This document shows positions 1-8,175 of a stretch of DNA of 64,000 nucleotides, piece after piece. Position numbers and translations under genes: made by a program. Source of the DNA: Achromobacter sp. HZ34 (GTDB lineage Bacteria > Pseudomonadota > Gammaproteobacteria > Burkholderiales > Burkholderiaceae_B); contig NZ_NJIX01000008.1 in the NCBI RefSeq assembly GCF_002209485.1, positions 62,001 to 126,000 of the forward strand. The letters are read 5' to 3'. Every line of letters starts with the position of its first letter. Position 1 is the stretch's first letter. Below the pieces are notes generated by a model, which saw only the letters and a list, made by a program, of their open reading frames with translations, had not been told where the DNA came from and did not search any database.

Positions 1-1
1 C

Positions 2-1126
2 CTGCTGTTCCAGACCACGGCCATCCACAGCACCCTCCCGTCGGACCTGCCCATGGGCAAGGCCGACAACCAGATCCTTGGCGTGGTGCGCGCCCTGCAG
101 GAAAAATATACCGATCGTGAAGTGGCGCTGGTGTCCAAGGACATCAACATGCGCCTGAAGGCGCGCGCCCTGGGCATGGCCGCGGAAGACTACTTCAACG
201 ACCACGTCCTGGAAGATTCCGACCTGCTCTATACCGGCGTCATGATGCTGCCGGAAGACTTCTGGAACAAGCACGGCAAGGACGTCGAATCCTGGCAGCA
301 GAGCGGCACCACGTTCTACCGTGTGCATGGTCCGCTGTGCGCGCAGTTCGTGGTCAATCAGTTCGTCTACTTCGAAGGCCAGATGCCGCTGTACGCGCAG
401 GTGCGCGAAGTCAACGGCAAGACGGCGGTGCTGGCGACGTTGCGCGACTACACCCATGGCAAGAACAATGTCTGGGGCATCACCGCGCGCAACCGCGAAC
501 AGAACTTCGCGATGAACCTGCTGATGAATCCGGACATCGACTTCATCTCCCTGCTGGGCCAGGCCGGTACCGGCAAGACCCTGCTGGCGCTGGCCGCCGG
601 CTTGACGCAGGTGCTGGAGACCAAGCGCTATACGGAAATCATCATGACCCGCGTCACCGTGCCGGTGGGCGAGGACATCGGTTTCCTGCCGGGCACGGAA
701 GAGGAAAAGATGCTGCCGTGGATGGGTGCGCTGGAAGACAACCTGGACGTGCTCAACATGGGCGACGGCGAAGGCAATAACGACTGGGGCCGCGCCGCCA
801 CCATGGACCTGATCCGCTCGCGCATCAAGGTGAAGTCGCTGAACTTCATGCGCGGCCGTACCTTCCTGAACAAGTACCTGATCATCGACGAAGCGCAGAA
901 CCTGACGCCCAAGCAGATGAAGACGCTGGTCACCCGCGCGGGTCCCGGCACCAAGGTGATCTGCCTGGGCAACATCGCCCAGATCGATACGCCCTACCTG
1001 ACCGAGGGCAGTTCGGGCCTGACCTTCGTGGTCGACCGCTTCAAGGGCTGGCCGCATTCGGGCCACGTCACCTTGCAGCGCGGCGAACGTTCGCGCCTGG
1101 CGGATTACGCGGGAGATGTGTTGTAG
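2..1126 (+). CDS. PhoH-like ATPase with PIN domain (5' end outside window)
   Basis: The reading frame is open from the first bases of the window, so the true start lies upstream and only the last 374 or so residues are present. The visible part begins near the end of a PIN nuclease domain (VSKDINMRLKA, about 45 residues into the fragment) and continues into a PhoH P-loop ATPase domain with Walker A GQAGTGKT and Walker B LIIDEAQ. This PIN-PhoH arrangement is the PhoH2/YlaK type, which is linked to RNA unwinding and cleavage; that activity is family knowledge and is not shown here. A rho-independent terminator follows the stop. The family call is firm and the biological role is not. Confidence 0.9.
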   Translation: MLFQTTAIHSTLPSDLPMGKADNQILGVVRALQEKYTDREVALVSKDINMRLKARALGMAAEDYFNDHVLEDSDLLYTGVMMLPEDFWNKHGKDVESWQQSGTTFYRVHGPLCAQFVVNQFVYFEGQMPLYAQVREVNGKTAVLATLRDYTHGKNNVWGITARNREQNFAMNLLMNPDIDFISLLGQAGTGKTLLALAAGLTQVLETKRYTEIIMTRVTVPVGEDIGFLPGTEEEKMLPWMGALEDNLDVLNMGDGEGNNDWGRAATMDLIRSRIKVKSLNFMRGRTFLNKYLIIDEAQNLTPKQMKTLVTRAGPGTKVICLGNIAQIDTPYLTEGSSGLTFVVDRFKGWPHSGHVTLQRGERSRLADYAGDVL

Positions 1127-1151
1127 GGCGCTGCGTACCCTCTCAGACGCC

Positions 1152-1186
1152 AGGCCGGCGGTGACTTATGCCCCGCCGGCCTTTTT
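1152..1186 (+). terminator. Rho-independent terminator after the PhoH-like gene
   Basis: A 9-bp perfect stem (AGGCCGGCG at 1152-1160 pairing with CGCCGGCCT at 1174-1182) is followed directly by a short T run. It lies 25 bases after the stop codon of the PhoH-like gene and before the convergent gamma-glutamyltransferase gene. Confidence 0.8.
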
Positions 1187-1267
1187 CATGCGTGGTCCTT
1201 TTTGTAAGCACCTTCTTGCGCGACTTGGCGGAGGCGACGCGCCAGCGGCCACGTCGCCCTGCCTGCT

Positions 1268-2866
1268 TCAATATCCGACCGCGTAGCCGTCCTTGCGATG
1301 GTCGGACGCCGCCAGGTAGCCTTCGTTCATGCGCATGGCCATCTGCGCGCTGCCGAACTCCAGGTTGAAGCGCGGAGCCACTTCGATGGTGTGGCCCATG
1401 TCGCGCAGTTGCGCGACCACTTCCGGCGGCGTGTTCCATTCCACCGCCACGCGCAGGTTGTCGTCGGTGATGCGCCAGCGCGGCGCGTCGCTGGCCGCCT
1501 GCGGGTTCTGGCCGAAGTCGGCCAGGCGGCTGACCATCTGCAGATGGCCCTGCGCCTGCATGGAGCCGCCCATCAGGCCGAAACTCATCAGCGGCTGGCC
1601 GTTCTTCATGACGAAGCCCGGGATGATGGTGTGGAAGGGGCGCTTGCCCGGCGCCACCACGTTGGCATGCCCGGCGCGCGTGCTGAAACCCCAGCCGCGG
1701 TTGTGCAGGGCGATGCCCGTGTTGGGAACCACCACGCCGGAACCGAAGCCCTTGAAGTTGGACTGGATGAACGACACCATGGTGCCATGGCGGTCCGCCG
1801 CCGTCAGGTACACGGTGCCGCCGCTATGCGGCGTGCCGGGACGGGGCGCGCCGGCGCGATGCGGGTCGATCAGCTTGGCGCGTTCGGCGAGATAGTCGCG
1901 ATCCAGCAGTTGCGCGGCGGTGACCGGCATGTGGTCGGCGTCGCCCACGTATTCGTACATGTCCGCGAACGCCAGCCGCATGGCTTCGATCTGCAGGTGC
2001 AGCGTGCGCGCCGTGTCCAGACCGGTTTCGCGCAGATCGAAATGGTCCAGCATGCCCAACCCCATCAAGGCGCCGATGCCCTGGCCGTTGGGGCCGATTT
2101 CGTAGAGCTCGTGATCGCGGTAGCGCATGCTGATGGGCTCGACCCAATCGGGCTTGTGCGCGGCCAGGTCCGCTTCGGTCATCAGGCCGCCGGTTTCACG
2201 TGCATGGCGTGCGATGGCCGCCGCCAGCTCGCCGCGATAGAAGCTTTCGCCTTTGCTGCGGGCGATGCTTTCCAGCGTTTCGGCCTGACCCGCGCAGCGC
2301 CAGCGTTCGCCGGGCAGCGGCGCGCGGCCATTGGGGGCAAAGGACTCGGCGTAGCCGGGCTGGCCGCTGAGTTCGGGCACCTGCTTCTGCCATTGCCGGT
2401 GCACGGTGGGCGAGACCAGGTAGCCGTCGCGCGCGTAGCGGATGGCGGGTTCGAACAGGTCCTCGAAAGGCAAGGAGCCGAACTTTTCCCAGATGGCACG
2501 CCAGCCGGACACCGTGCCGGGCACGGTGACGCTGTTCCAGCCTATCTTGTCCATGCTGTCCAGGTGCGCGAAGCGCGCGGTGTCCCACGCGGCCGGTGCG
2601 CGGCCCGACGCATTCAATCCATGCATCTCGCCCTTGTGCCAGACGATGGCGAACATGTCGCCGCCGATCCCGTTCATGCAGGGCTCCACCACGGTCAGCG
2701 CGATGGCCGTGGCCAACGCGGCGTCGATGGCATTGCCGCCGCGCGCATACATCTGCAGGCCGGCCGAACTGGCCAGGGGCTGCGAGGTGCTGACCACGTT
2801 GTCGGCCAGCACGGGCATGCGTTGGGAAGGATAAGGAAGTTTCCAGAAGGGATCGGCTATGGGCAT
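1268..2866 (-). CDS. ggt: Gamma-glutamyltransferase family protein
   Basis: The 532-residue product matches the N-terminal-nucleophile gamma-glutamyltranspeptidase family, which hydrolyses or transfers gamma-glutamyl groups from glutathione and related compounds. The N-terminal half carries the family signature around GGNAIDAALA and NGIGGDMF. The autoprocessing and catalytic threonine is most likely Thr351 in HSGGTVYLTAADRHG, after which the small subunit continues with SFIQSNFKGFGSG. No clear signal peptide precedes the conserved start, so the protein may be cytoplasmic, as in many GGT-like acylases. A Bug-type receptor gene is the next gene upstream on the same strand, which may mean uptake and hydrolysis of one substrate. 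The exact substrate cannot be told from sequence. Confidence 0.9.
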   Translation of the reverse strand: MPIADPFWKLPYPSQRMPVLADNVVSTSQPLASSAGLQMYARGGNAIDAALATAIALTVVEPCMNGIGGDMFAIVWHKGEMHGLNASGRAPAAWDTARFAHLDSMDKIGWNSVTVPGTVSGWRAIWEKFGSLPFEDLFEPAIRYARDGYLVSPTVHRQWQKQVPELSGQPGYAESFAPNGRAPLPGERWRCAGQAETLESIARSKGESFYRGELAAAIARHARETGGLMTEADLAAHKPDWVEPISMRYRDHELYEIGPNGQGIGALMGLGMLDHFDLRETGLDTARTLHLQIEAMRLAFADMYEYVGDADHMPVTAAQLLDRDYLAERAKLIDPHRAGAPRPGTPHSGGTVYLTAADRHGTMVSFIQSNFKGFGSGVVVPNTGIALHNRGWGFSTRAGHANVVAPGKRPFHTIIPGFVMKNGQPLMSFGLMGGSMQAQGHLQMVSRLADFGQNPQAASDAPRWRITDDNLRVAVEWNTPPEVVAQLRDMGHTIEVAPRFNLEFGSAQMAMRMNEGYLAASDHRKDGYAVGY

Positions 2867-2904
2867 GGCTGATGATCGCTGAACGGGTGGAAAACGGCGG
2901 GCTG

Positions 2905-3004
2905 GTTTAGTGCGCTTGCCGGGCTTGATACGCTTTAATGCGCCTACTGCGCTGACTGCGCTTACTGGCTTGTCGGGCTTGTTGGCTTGTTGGCTTACCG
3001 CACC
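2905..3004. repeat. Low-complexity GCTTG/GCGCTTAC-like repeat tract
   Basis: The spacer between the Bug gene and the gamma-glutamyltransferase gene consists largely of short degenerate repeats such as CTGCGCT(G/T)ACT and GGCTTGTTGGCTTGTTGGCTT. No gene or clear hairpin is seen in it. Confidence 0.5.
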
Positions 3005-4042
3005 TTACTGCGCGGAAGGCGCGATGTGCAGGCTTTCGACTTTCTGTTTCCAGAACACGCGCTGGTCGTGGATGAAGCGCGGGGTGTCGGCGCCGGAGAT
3101 GTCGCTGACTTCGAAGCCCGGCACCTCGATGGCCTTGCGGAAGGCGGGATCTGCCTGGACCTTCCTCAAGGCCTTGTCCAGGATGGCGACGCGATCCGGC
3201 GGCGTGCCCTTGGGCACCATCAGGGCGAACAGGTTCTCCGACTCCAGGCCATTGATACCCAGTTCCTTGAAGGTAGGCACGTCAGGCAGGGAGCTCAGGC
3301 GCTTGGCGGCGGCGACCGCCAGCACGTTGATGCGGCCGGCCTTCTGCTGCGGCAGGGAGCTGGAGGGGCTGTCGAAGAAGAAGATGGACGAGCCGGTGAT
3401 GACTTCCGGCAAGGCCTGGCTGCTGCCTTTGTAGGGAATCTGCAGGGCCTTGATACCGGTTTGCTCCTTGAAGATTTCCCCTTCGAGGTTGGACAGCGTG
3501 CCGGCGCCCATGGAGGCGTAGTTATAGCCGTCGGGCTTGGCCTTCAGGCGCTCGACCAGGGTCTTGACGTCCTTGATGCCGCTTTCGCTGGGCACGACCA
3601 GGATGTGCGGGGCAGCGGCGATGCCGCCCACGGCGTCGAGGTCGTCCAGGGAGACACGCTGTTTGCCGTTGATGGCTTCGTTGATGGTGCTCGATCCCAC
3701 CGACGAGATGTACAGGGTGTAGCCGTCCGGGGTGGCGCGCGACGCGGTCTGCATGCCGATCAGCCCTGCGGCGCCGGGGCGGTTGACCACGACGATGGAC
3801 TGGTCCAGCGCGGCGCCCATCTTCACGGCCAGTTCGCGCGCCAGCACGTCGGTGGCGCCGCCGGGGGGGAAGGAAATGACCAGCTGGATGGAGGACTGGG
3901 CGGGGTAGTCGGCCGCGCAGGCGGGGCCGGCGAAGGCCGCGAGGCCTGCCACGAGGGCGGCGCTGGCCAGCAGGCGGCGGCGCAGCGCGGATTTGTCTTG
4001 GCCGCGCGGGGTGGGCGTGGCGGGAAGATGCGGGTGCTTCAT
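3005..4042 (-). CDS. Bug-type tripartite tricarboxylate transporter substrate-binding protein
   Basis: This 345-residue protein has an N-terminal signal sequence (RRRLLASAALVAGLAAF, probable cleavage near ACAADYP). It then shows the hallmarks of the Bug/TctC family: a beta-strand followed by FPPGGATDVLAR near the start of the mature protein, and the NRPGAAGLIG and ATPDGYTL motifs. Bug proteins are periplasmic venus-flytrap receptors for small carboxylates or amides. No TctA or TctB membrane genes are nearby, so this is an orphan receptor. The LysR gene at 4698 is divergent from it across a repeat-filled spacer and is the obvious candidate regulator. The ligand is unknown. Confidence 0.93.
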   Translation of the reverse strand: MKHPHLPATPTPRGQDKSALRRRLLASAALVAGLAAFAGPACAADYPAQSSIQLVISFPPGGATDVLARELAVKMGAALDQSIVVVNRPGAAGLIGMQTASRATPDGYTLYISSVGSSTINEAINGKQRVSLDDLDAVGGIAAAPHILVVPSESGIKDVKTLVERLKAKPDGYNYASMGAGTLSNLEGEIFKEQTGIKALQIPYKGSSQALPEVITGSSIFFFDSPSSSLPQQKAGRINVLAVAAAKRLSSLPDVPTFKELGINGLESENLFALMVPKGTPPDRVAILDKALRKVQADPAFRKAIEVPGFEVSDISGADTPRFIHDQRVFWKQKVESLHIAPSAQ

Positions 4043-4214
4043 GTGGATAGCCCTTGGTAATCGAAATGCGGGCGTTGTCTGCGGTTTGGTTTACGCCCAG
4101 GATGTATGGTCTCCGGGGGGATTTTAAGAATTGCGTTTTTCGCAATCAATTTCTAATATTCGATGTTGGATTGCTTTTTTGGCAATTTGGTTGTTGCGGA
4201 GAGCGATTTTTTAG

Positions 4215-4270
4215 TTGATGGGGGTCCCCCCATCGCCCCTCTTTTGGGGCTATCGCCCCTTTAGGCGACA
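4215..4270. other. Short inverted repeats upstream of the Bug gene
   Basis: The sequence contains the palindrome GGGGGTCCCCC and the hairpin GCCCC-TCTTTT-GGGGC within about 40 bases, lying between the Bug gene and the hexamer array. A role as operator or attenuator is possible but not supported by anything else. Confidence 0.35.
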
Positions 4271-4299
4271 TCAGTGGCTGGCCTCCTAGCGCCGCCATT

Positions 4300-4663
4300 G
4301 GCAGGGGCTGGGGCCAAGGCAGGGCCAAGGGCCGGGGCCGAGGCCGGGGCCAGGGCCAAGGCCAGGGCCAGGGCCAAGGCCAGGGCCAGGGCCGGGGCCG
4401 GGGCCAGGGCCGGGGCCAGGGCCGGGGCCGGGGCCGGGGCCGGGGCCGGGGCCAGGGCCAGGGCCAAGGCCGGGGCCGGGGCCGGGGCCAGGGCCAGGGC
4501 CAAGGCCAGGGCCGGGGCCAAGGCCAAGGCCAGGGCAAGGGCCAGGGCCAAGGCCAGGGCCGGGGCCAGGGCCAAGGCCGGGGCCGGGGCCGGGGCCGGG
4601 GCCAGGGCCAGGGTCAGGGCCGGGGCCGGGGCCGGGGCCGGGGCCAGGGCCGGGGCCAGGGCG
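4300..4663. repeat. About 360 bp of GGGCC(A/G) hexanucleotide repeats, including GGGGCC runs
   Basis: The whole stretch is built from hexamers of the type GGGCCA, GGGCCG and AAGGCC, in runs that include at least five consecutive GGGGCC units near 4421-4452 and again near 4577-4600 and 4620-4642. All frames stay open because the array has almost no stop triplets, but the predicted peptides (Pro-Gly, Ala-Leu or Ala-Arg-Lys repeats) are not credible proteins. The array fills the divergent spacer between the Bug gene (minus) and the LysR gene (plus) and ends about 35 bases before the LysR start. Confidence 0.95.
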
Positions 4664-4697
4664 GCTTTGCTGATTAACAAACTGATTTTCACTCGCC

Positions 4698-5597
4698 ATG
4701 CTCGATACCGCGCACCGTTATTTTCTGGAAGTCTTCCGCACTGGCAGCATCAAGGACGCAGCGGCGAATTTGCATGTGGTGTCGTCGGCCGTCAGCCGCC
4801 AGATCACCAAGCTGGAAGAAGAAACCGGTACGCCGCTATTCGAACGCCGGCCCAATGGCATGGCGGCCACCCGCGCGGGGAATCTGCTGTTCGACTACGT
4901 GCAGCGCGCCGCCATGGACGCGCAACGCGCACGCCACGAACTGCGCAGCCTGCGCGGCGGGGAGTCCAGCACCATCCGCATGGGCGTCAACGAAACCGTG
5001 GGCCGCAACGTGCTGGCCTCCATCCTGGGCGCCTACCGCAAAGCCCACCCGGAAGTGGTGTTTCGCCTGAAGACCGCATCATCGGCCGGCGTCACGCAAG
5101 CCCTGGTGGATGGCAGCGTGGACATCGGCCTGGCCTTCCACATCAAGACCAGCGCCCCACCCGCCAGCAATATCGACGTCCGCTACGAGGTCGATTCGCC
5201 GCTCAGTGCCATCATGGCGCCCGATCACCCTCTGGCCGGGCGCACGCAGATTGCCCTGGACGACCTGAAGCCCTATCCCATCGCCCTGACCGATTCGGGC
5301 GCCACCGTCCGCCTGCTGTTCGACGCCTGCGCGGGGACGGGCGACGGCTCGCCGTTCGACATCGCGTTTTCCAGCAACTCCTCTTCCATCATCTATGCCA
5401 TCGTCAGAGGGGGGCACGCGATCACGTTGGGTGGAGAGATCATCCTGCGTGGTGAACTGGGCCGACGCGAACTGGTCAGCGTCCCGCTGACCGAACCCCA
5501 GTTTGCCAGCCGCACCTTGAGAATCCAGACCGCCGCCAAACGCCCCCTGCCCGAAGCCGCCGAAGCATTCGTCCAGGCCTTGATCGAGGCGATGTAG
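4698..5597 (+). CDS. LysR-family transcriptional regulator
   Basis: The 299-residue protein starts with a typical LysR winged helix-turn-helix (HRYFLEVFRTGSIKDAAANL then SSAVSRQITKLEEETG, roughly residues 5-55), followed by a periplasmic-binding-protein-like effector domain. It is divergent from the Bug receptor gene at 3005-4042, a common regulator-target arrangement in this group, so control of that gene is a fair inference. The start ATG is placed by the conserved N-terminus; no strong ribosome binding site is visible because the preceding DNA is the end of the GGGCCR array. A 10-bp hairpin follows its stop. The effector molecule is unknown. Confidence 0.93.
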   Translation: MLDTAHRYFLEVFRTGSIKDAAANLHVVSSAVSRQITKLEEETGTPLFERRPNGMAATRAGNLLFDYVQRAAMDAQRARHELRSLRGGESSTIRMGVNETVGRNVLASILGAYRKAHPEVVFRLKTASSAGVTQALVDGSVDIGLAFHIKTSAPPASNIDVRYEVDSPLSAIMAPDHPLAGRTQIALDDLKPYPIALTDSGATVRLLFDACAGTGDGSPFDIAFSSNSSSIIYAIVRGGHAITLGGEIILRGELGRRELVSVPLTEPQFASRTLRIQTAAKRPLPEAAEAFVQALIEAM

Positions 5598-5618
5598 GAA
5601 CGACCGCCGTAACGCCCG

Positions 5619-5643
5619 CGCCAAAGCCTATGAGGCTTTGGCG
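5619..5643 (+). terminator. Hairpin after the LysR gene (terminator-like, no T run)
   Basis: CGCCAAAGCC at 5619-5628 pairs perfectly with GGCTTTGGCG at 5634-5643 around a 5-base loop, 22 bases after the LysR stop codon. It lacks a T tract, so termination is uncertain. Confidence 0.5.
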
Positions 5644-5647
5644 GGAA

Positions 5648-5846
5648 CCGGGGCTGGGGCAAGGGGCTCGGGGCTGCGGCGGCTGCTGCGGCTGCGGCGG
5701 CTGCTGCGGCTGCGGCGGCTACGGCTACGGCTACGGCTACGGCTGGGGCTGGGGCAGGGGCTGCGGCAGGGGCTGCGGCTGGGGCTGCGGCTGCGGCTGC
5801 GGCTGGGGCTGGAGCGGGGCCGGCCGGCTGGGCTGGGCTGGGCTGG
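5648..5846. repeat. GGCTGC/GGCTAC/GGCTGG simple-sequence repeat tract
   Basis: About 200 bp between the LysR gene and the PdxA-like gene consist of hexamer variants of GGCTGC, with a CTACGG run in the middle and GGGCT pentamer-like units at the end. The unit differs from that of the array at 4300-4663. No plausible protein is encoded. It fills almost the whole spacer, so any promoter for the downstream gene must lie within it or in the roughly 60 AT-richer bases after it. Confidence 0.92.
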
Positions 5847-5909
5847 AGTTTGGGAAATAGCAAACGCGCTATTCTTGCTTTTCTCATTATTCCTTTGCCG
5901 CGCGCTATC

Positions 5910-7049
5910 GTGACTTCTGCTTCCGCCTCTCTCCTGCCGCTGGGCATCACCATGGGCGATGCCGCCGGCATCGGTCCTGAAATCATCGTCAAAGCCTACG
6001 CGCAGGGGCTGGGTGCGCCTGCCGTGGTCTACGGCGATGCCGGTACGATGCGGCGCGCCGTGGCGTTGCTGGGCGCCAACCTGCAGGTCGAGGAAATTGC
6101 CGGGCCCGCCTACGCGGCGCAGTCCAAGCCCTCCGCGGCCTCTTCGTCATCTTCGTCATCTTCGGCCTCTTCGTCATCTTCGGCATCTTCGGCAGCTTCG
6201 GCATCTTCGGCATCTTCGGCATCTTCGGCACCCAAGGCCTCTGCCACCTCTTCCGCCAAGCCAGGCATCATCCCCGTCATCACCTGTTCCCCCGCCCTGC
6301 CCGCCGACCTGCCACCGGGCCAGGTCAGCGCCGCAGCGGGACGGGCCGCCTACGACTACGTCTGCGCGGCCATCGATGACGCCAAGGCCGGCCGCATCCG
6401 CGCCATCGTCACCGCGCCGCTGAACAAGGAATCCATGAACGCCGGCGGCGCCGACTACCCCGGCCACACGGAAATCCTGGCGGAACGCTCCGGCACGCAA
6501 GACTTCGCCATGATGCTGGCCAACCACGAACTGCGCGTCCTGCTGGTGACCATCCACGTCGCCCTGGCCGACGTCTTCGCGGGCATCACGCAACAAGCCG
6601 AACTGCGCGCCATGCGTCTGGCCCACCACGCCTGCCGCCAGATGGGCATCGCCCATCCCCGCGTCGCCGTCGCCGGCCTGAACCCCCACGCCGGCGAAAA
6701 CGGCAAGTTCGGCCGCGAAGACCTGGACATCATCGCCCCCGCCATCGCCGCCGCGCGCGCCGAAGGCATAGACGCATCCGGCCCCTGGCCGGGCGACACC
6801 GTCTTCATGCGGGCACGGCGCGGCGACTTCGACATCGTCGTGGCGCAGTACCACGACCAGGGCCTGATCCCCGTCAAGTACCTGGGCGTGGACGAAGGCG
6901 TCAACGTCACCGTCGGCCTGCCCTTCGTGCGCACCAGCGTGGACCACGGCACCGCCTTCGACATCGCCTGGCGCGGCATCGCCGACCACCGCTCCCTGAT
7001 CACCGCCTTCAACGTGGCGCTGGCCATGACGCCGCAGGACACGGCCTAG
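5910..7049 (+). CDS. pdxA: PdxA-family 4-hydroxythreonine-4-phosphate dehydrogenase with a Ser/Ala-rich insert
   Basis: The protein is an NAD-dependent PdxA-type dehydrogenase, shown by LGITMGDAAGIGPEI at the start, the AGRAAYDYV region, metal-ligand histidines in GHTEIL, TIHVALADV and QYHDQGLIP, and the C-terminal TSVDHGTAFDIA. The start chosen is GTG at 5910, giving MTSASASLLPLGITMGD; the frame is open up to a TTG at 5850. The product is about 379 residues against roughly 330 for the family. The excess is a Ser/Ala low-complexity insert of about 45-50 residues encoded at roughly 6117-6260. The neighbourhood (two LysR genes, Bug receptors) suggests a catabolic PdxA paralogue (the 4-phospho-threonate dehydrogenase type) rather than the vitamin B6 enzyme; that is inference. 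Confidence 0.85.
   Translation: MTSASASLLPLGITMGDAAGIGPEIIVKAYAQGLGAPAVVYGDAGTMRRAVALLGANLQVEEIAGPAYAAQSKPSAASSSSSSSSASSSSSASSAASASSASSASSAPKASATSSAKPGIIPVITCSPALPADLPPGQVSAAAGRAAYDYVCAAIDDAKAGRIRAIVTAPLNKESMNAGGADYPGHTEILAERSGTQDFAMMLANHELRVLLVTIHVALADVFAGITQQAELRAMRLAHHACRQMGIAHPRVAVAGLNPHAGENGKFGREDLDIIAPAIAAARAEGIDASGPWPGDTVFMRARRGDFDIVVAQYHDQGLIPVKYLGVDEGVNVTVGLPFVRTSVDHGTAFDIAWRGIADHRSLITAFNVALAMTPQDTA
6133..6236. repeat. TCTTCGTCA/TCTTCGGCA repeats inside the PdxA-like gene
   Basis: In-frame 9-base units of the type TCTTCGGCA and TCATCTTCG are reiterated about ten times and encode the Ser-Ser-Ala tract. Unit changes of 9 bases would keep the frame, so length variation would alter the linker and not the rest of the protein. 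Confidence 0.85.
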
Positions 7050-7068
7050 CTATTTCCGGAAATCGAAC

Positions 7069-7971
7069 ATGCGCGTCAAGTTGCGGCAAATCGAAGGCTT
7101 CCTCGCGGCGGCGGATTCCTTGTCGTTCTCGCGCGCCGCCGAAAAGATCGGCATGACCCAGCCGGCCTTCTCGCAACTGATCCGCGACCTGGAAGGCGCA
7201 CTCGACGTCAAGCTGTTCGACCGCAGTACCCGGCGCGTGCGCATCACCGACATCGGCGCACAGTTGCGCGACCAGATGCGGCGCGGCCTGCTGGAGATCG
7301 ACAACGCCTGCAACAACGCCCGCGCCCTCACGCAACTCAAGCAGGGCCGCCTGTCGCTGGCCGTGCTGCCCTCCCTGGCGCTGGGCCTGGTCAACGACGC
7401 CCTGGCCGACTTCCACGACGCCCACCCCGAAGTGCGCGTGCGCCTGCACGAAGCCCGCAGCCCGCACATCGCCGACCTGGTGCTCAACTACGAAGTCGAT
7501 TTCGCCATCTGCTCGCGTTTCGAATCGCCCCATCCGCTGGTGTTCGAGCGCCTGTTCGACGACGAGCTGGTGGCCGTGCTGCCGCGCGGCCACGCTTTGG
7601 CGCGGCGCCGCACCCTGACCTGGCGCATGCTGGAAGACCAGACGCTGATCTGGCTGCAGGCGCAGTCCGACCTTATCCGCAAGGCCTTTGCCGACAATGG
7701 CATCGCCAAGCAGGCCGACCACGAAGTGCTCAACACCGTCACCGCACTGAGCATGGTGCGGGCCGGCTTCGGCATCACCATCGTGCCGCTCATCGCCCTG
7801 CCCGAACTGAACTTGCGCGGAGTCACCTGCCGCCCCCTGCGCGCGCCGCAGCCCCTGCGGGAAATCTGCCTGTGCCGCCATGCCGAGCATGCGCTGTCAC
7901 CGGCGGCTGAACGGCTGTGCCAGATGCTGCGCGACATGCCGCGCCGGAACACGGAAGTCATCCAGGCATGA
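7069..7971 (+). CDS. LysR-family transcriptional regulator
   Basis: The 300-residue protein has a LysR helix-turn-helix at its N-terminus (LRQIEGFLAAADSLSFSRAAEKIGMTQPAFSQ, shown in pieces at residues 5-37, then LIRDLEGAL) and a C-terminal effector-binding domain. It starts 19 bases after the PdxA-like stop and is followed after about 200 bases by a Bug receptor and a MmgE/PrpD gene on the same strand, so it probably controls those genes or the PdxA-like gene. Length is normal for the family. The effector is unknown. Confidence 0.93.
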   Translation: MRVKLRQIEGFLAAADSLSFSRAAEKIGMTQPAFSQLIRDLEGALDVKLFDRSTRRVRITDIGAQLRDQMRRGLLEIDNACNNARALTQLKQGRLSLAVLPSLALGLVNDALADFHDAHPEVRVRLHEARSPHIADLVLNYEVDFAICSRFESPHPLVFERLFDDELVAVLPRGHALARRRTLTWRMLEDQTLIWLQAQSDLIRKAFADNGIAKQADHEVLNTVTALSMVRAGFGITIVPLIALPELNLRGVTCRPLRAPQPLREICLCRHAEHALSPAAERLCQMLRDMPRRNTEVIQA

Positions 7972-8175
7972 CCGGGCGCCGGCAGCCATGGGCCGCAGGC
8001 TTTCATCCATGCATCAGCTGCGCTGAGCGGGCTCCCGGTGACCAGGAATCACCGTCCGATTCATACGCTCAGCCTATGAATTCAAACGATCTTTCGAATT
8101 GTCCCCAGCGGTCGGCCGGGCTGTAATCAGCGCCGCGATTGGGTGGAATGCCCAGCCAGCTTCCAGGAGACAACA

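Noticed and set aside
4274-4699. Open frames on both strands through the GGGCCR array, giving Ala/Arg/Lys, Ala/Leu/Pro or Gly/Pro repeats
   Set aside because: The array lacks stop triplets in most frames, so open frames arise by chance. No start site or conserved protein supports translation.
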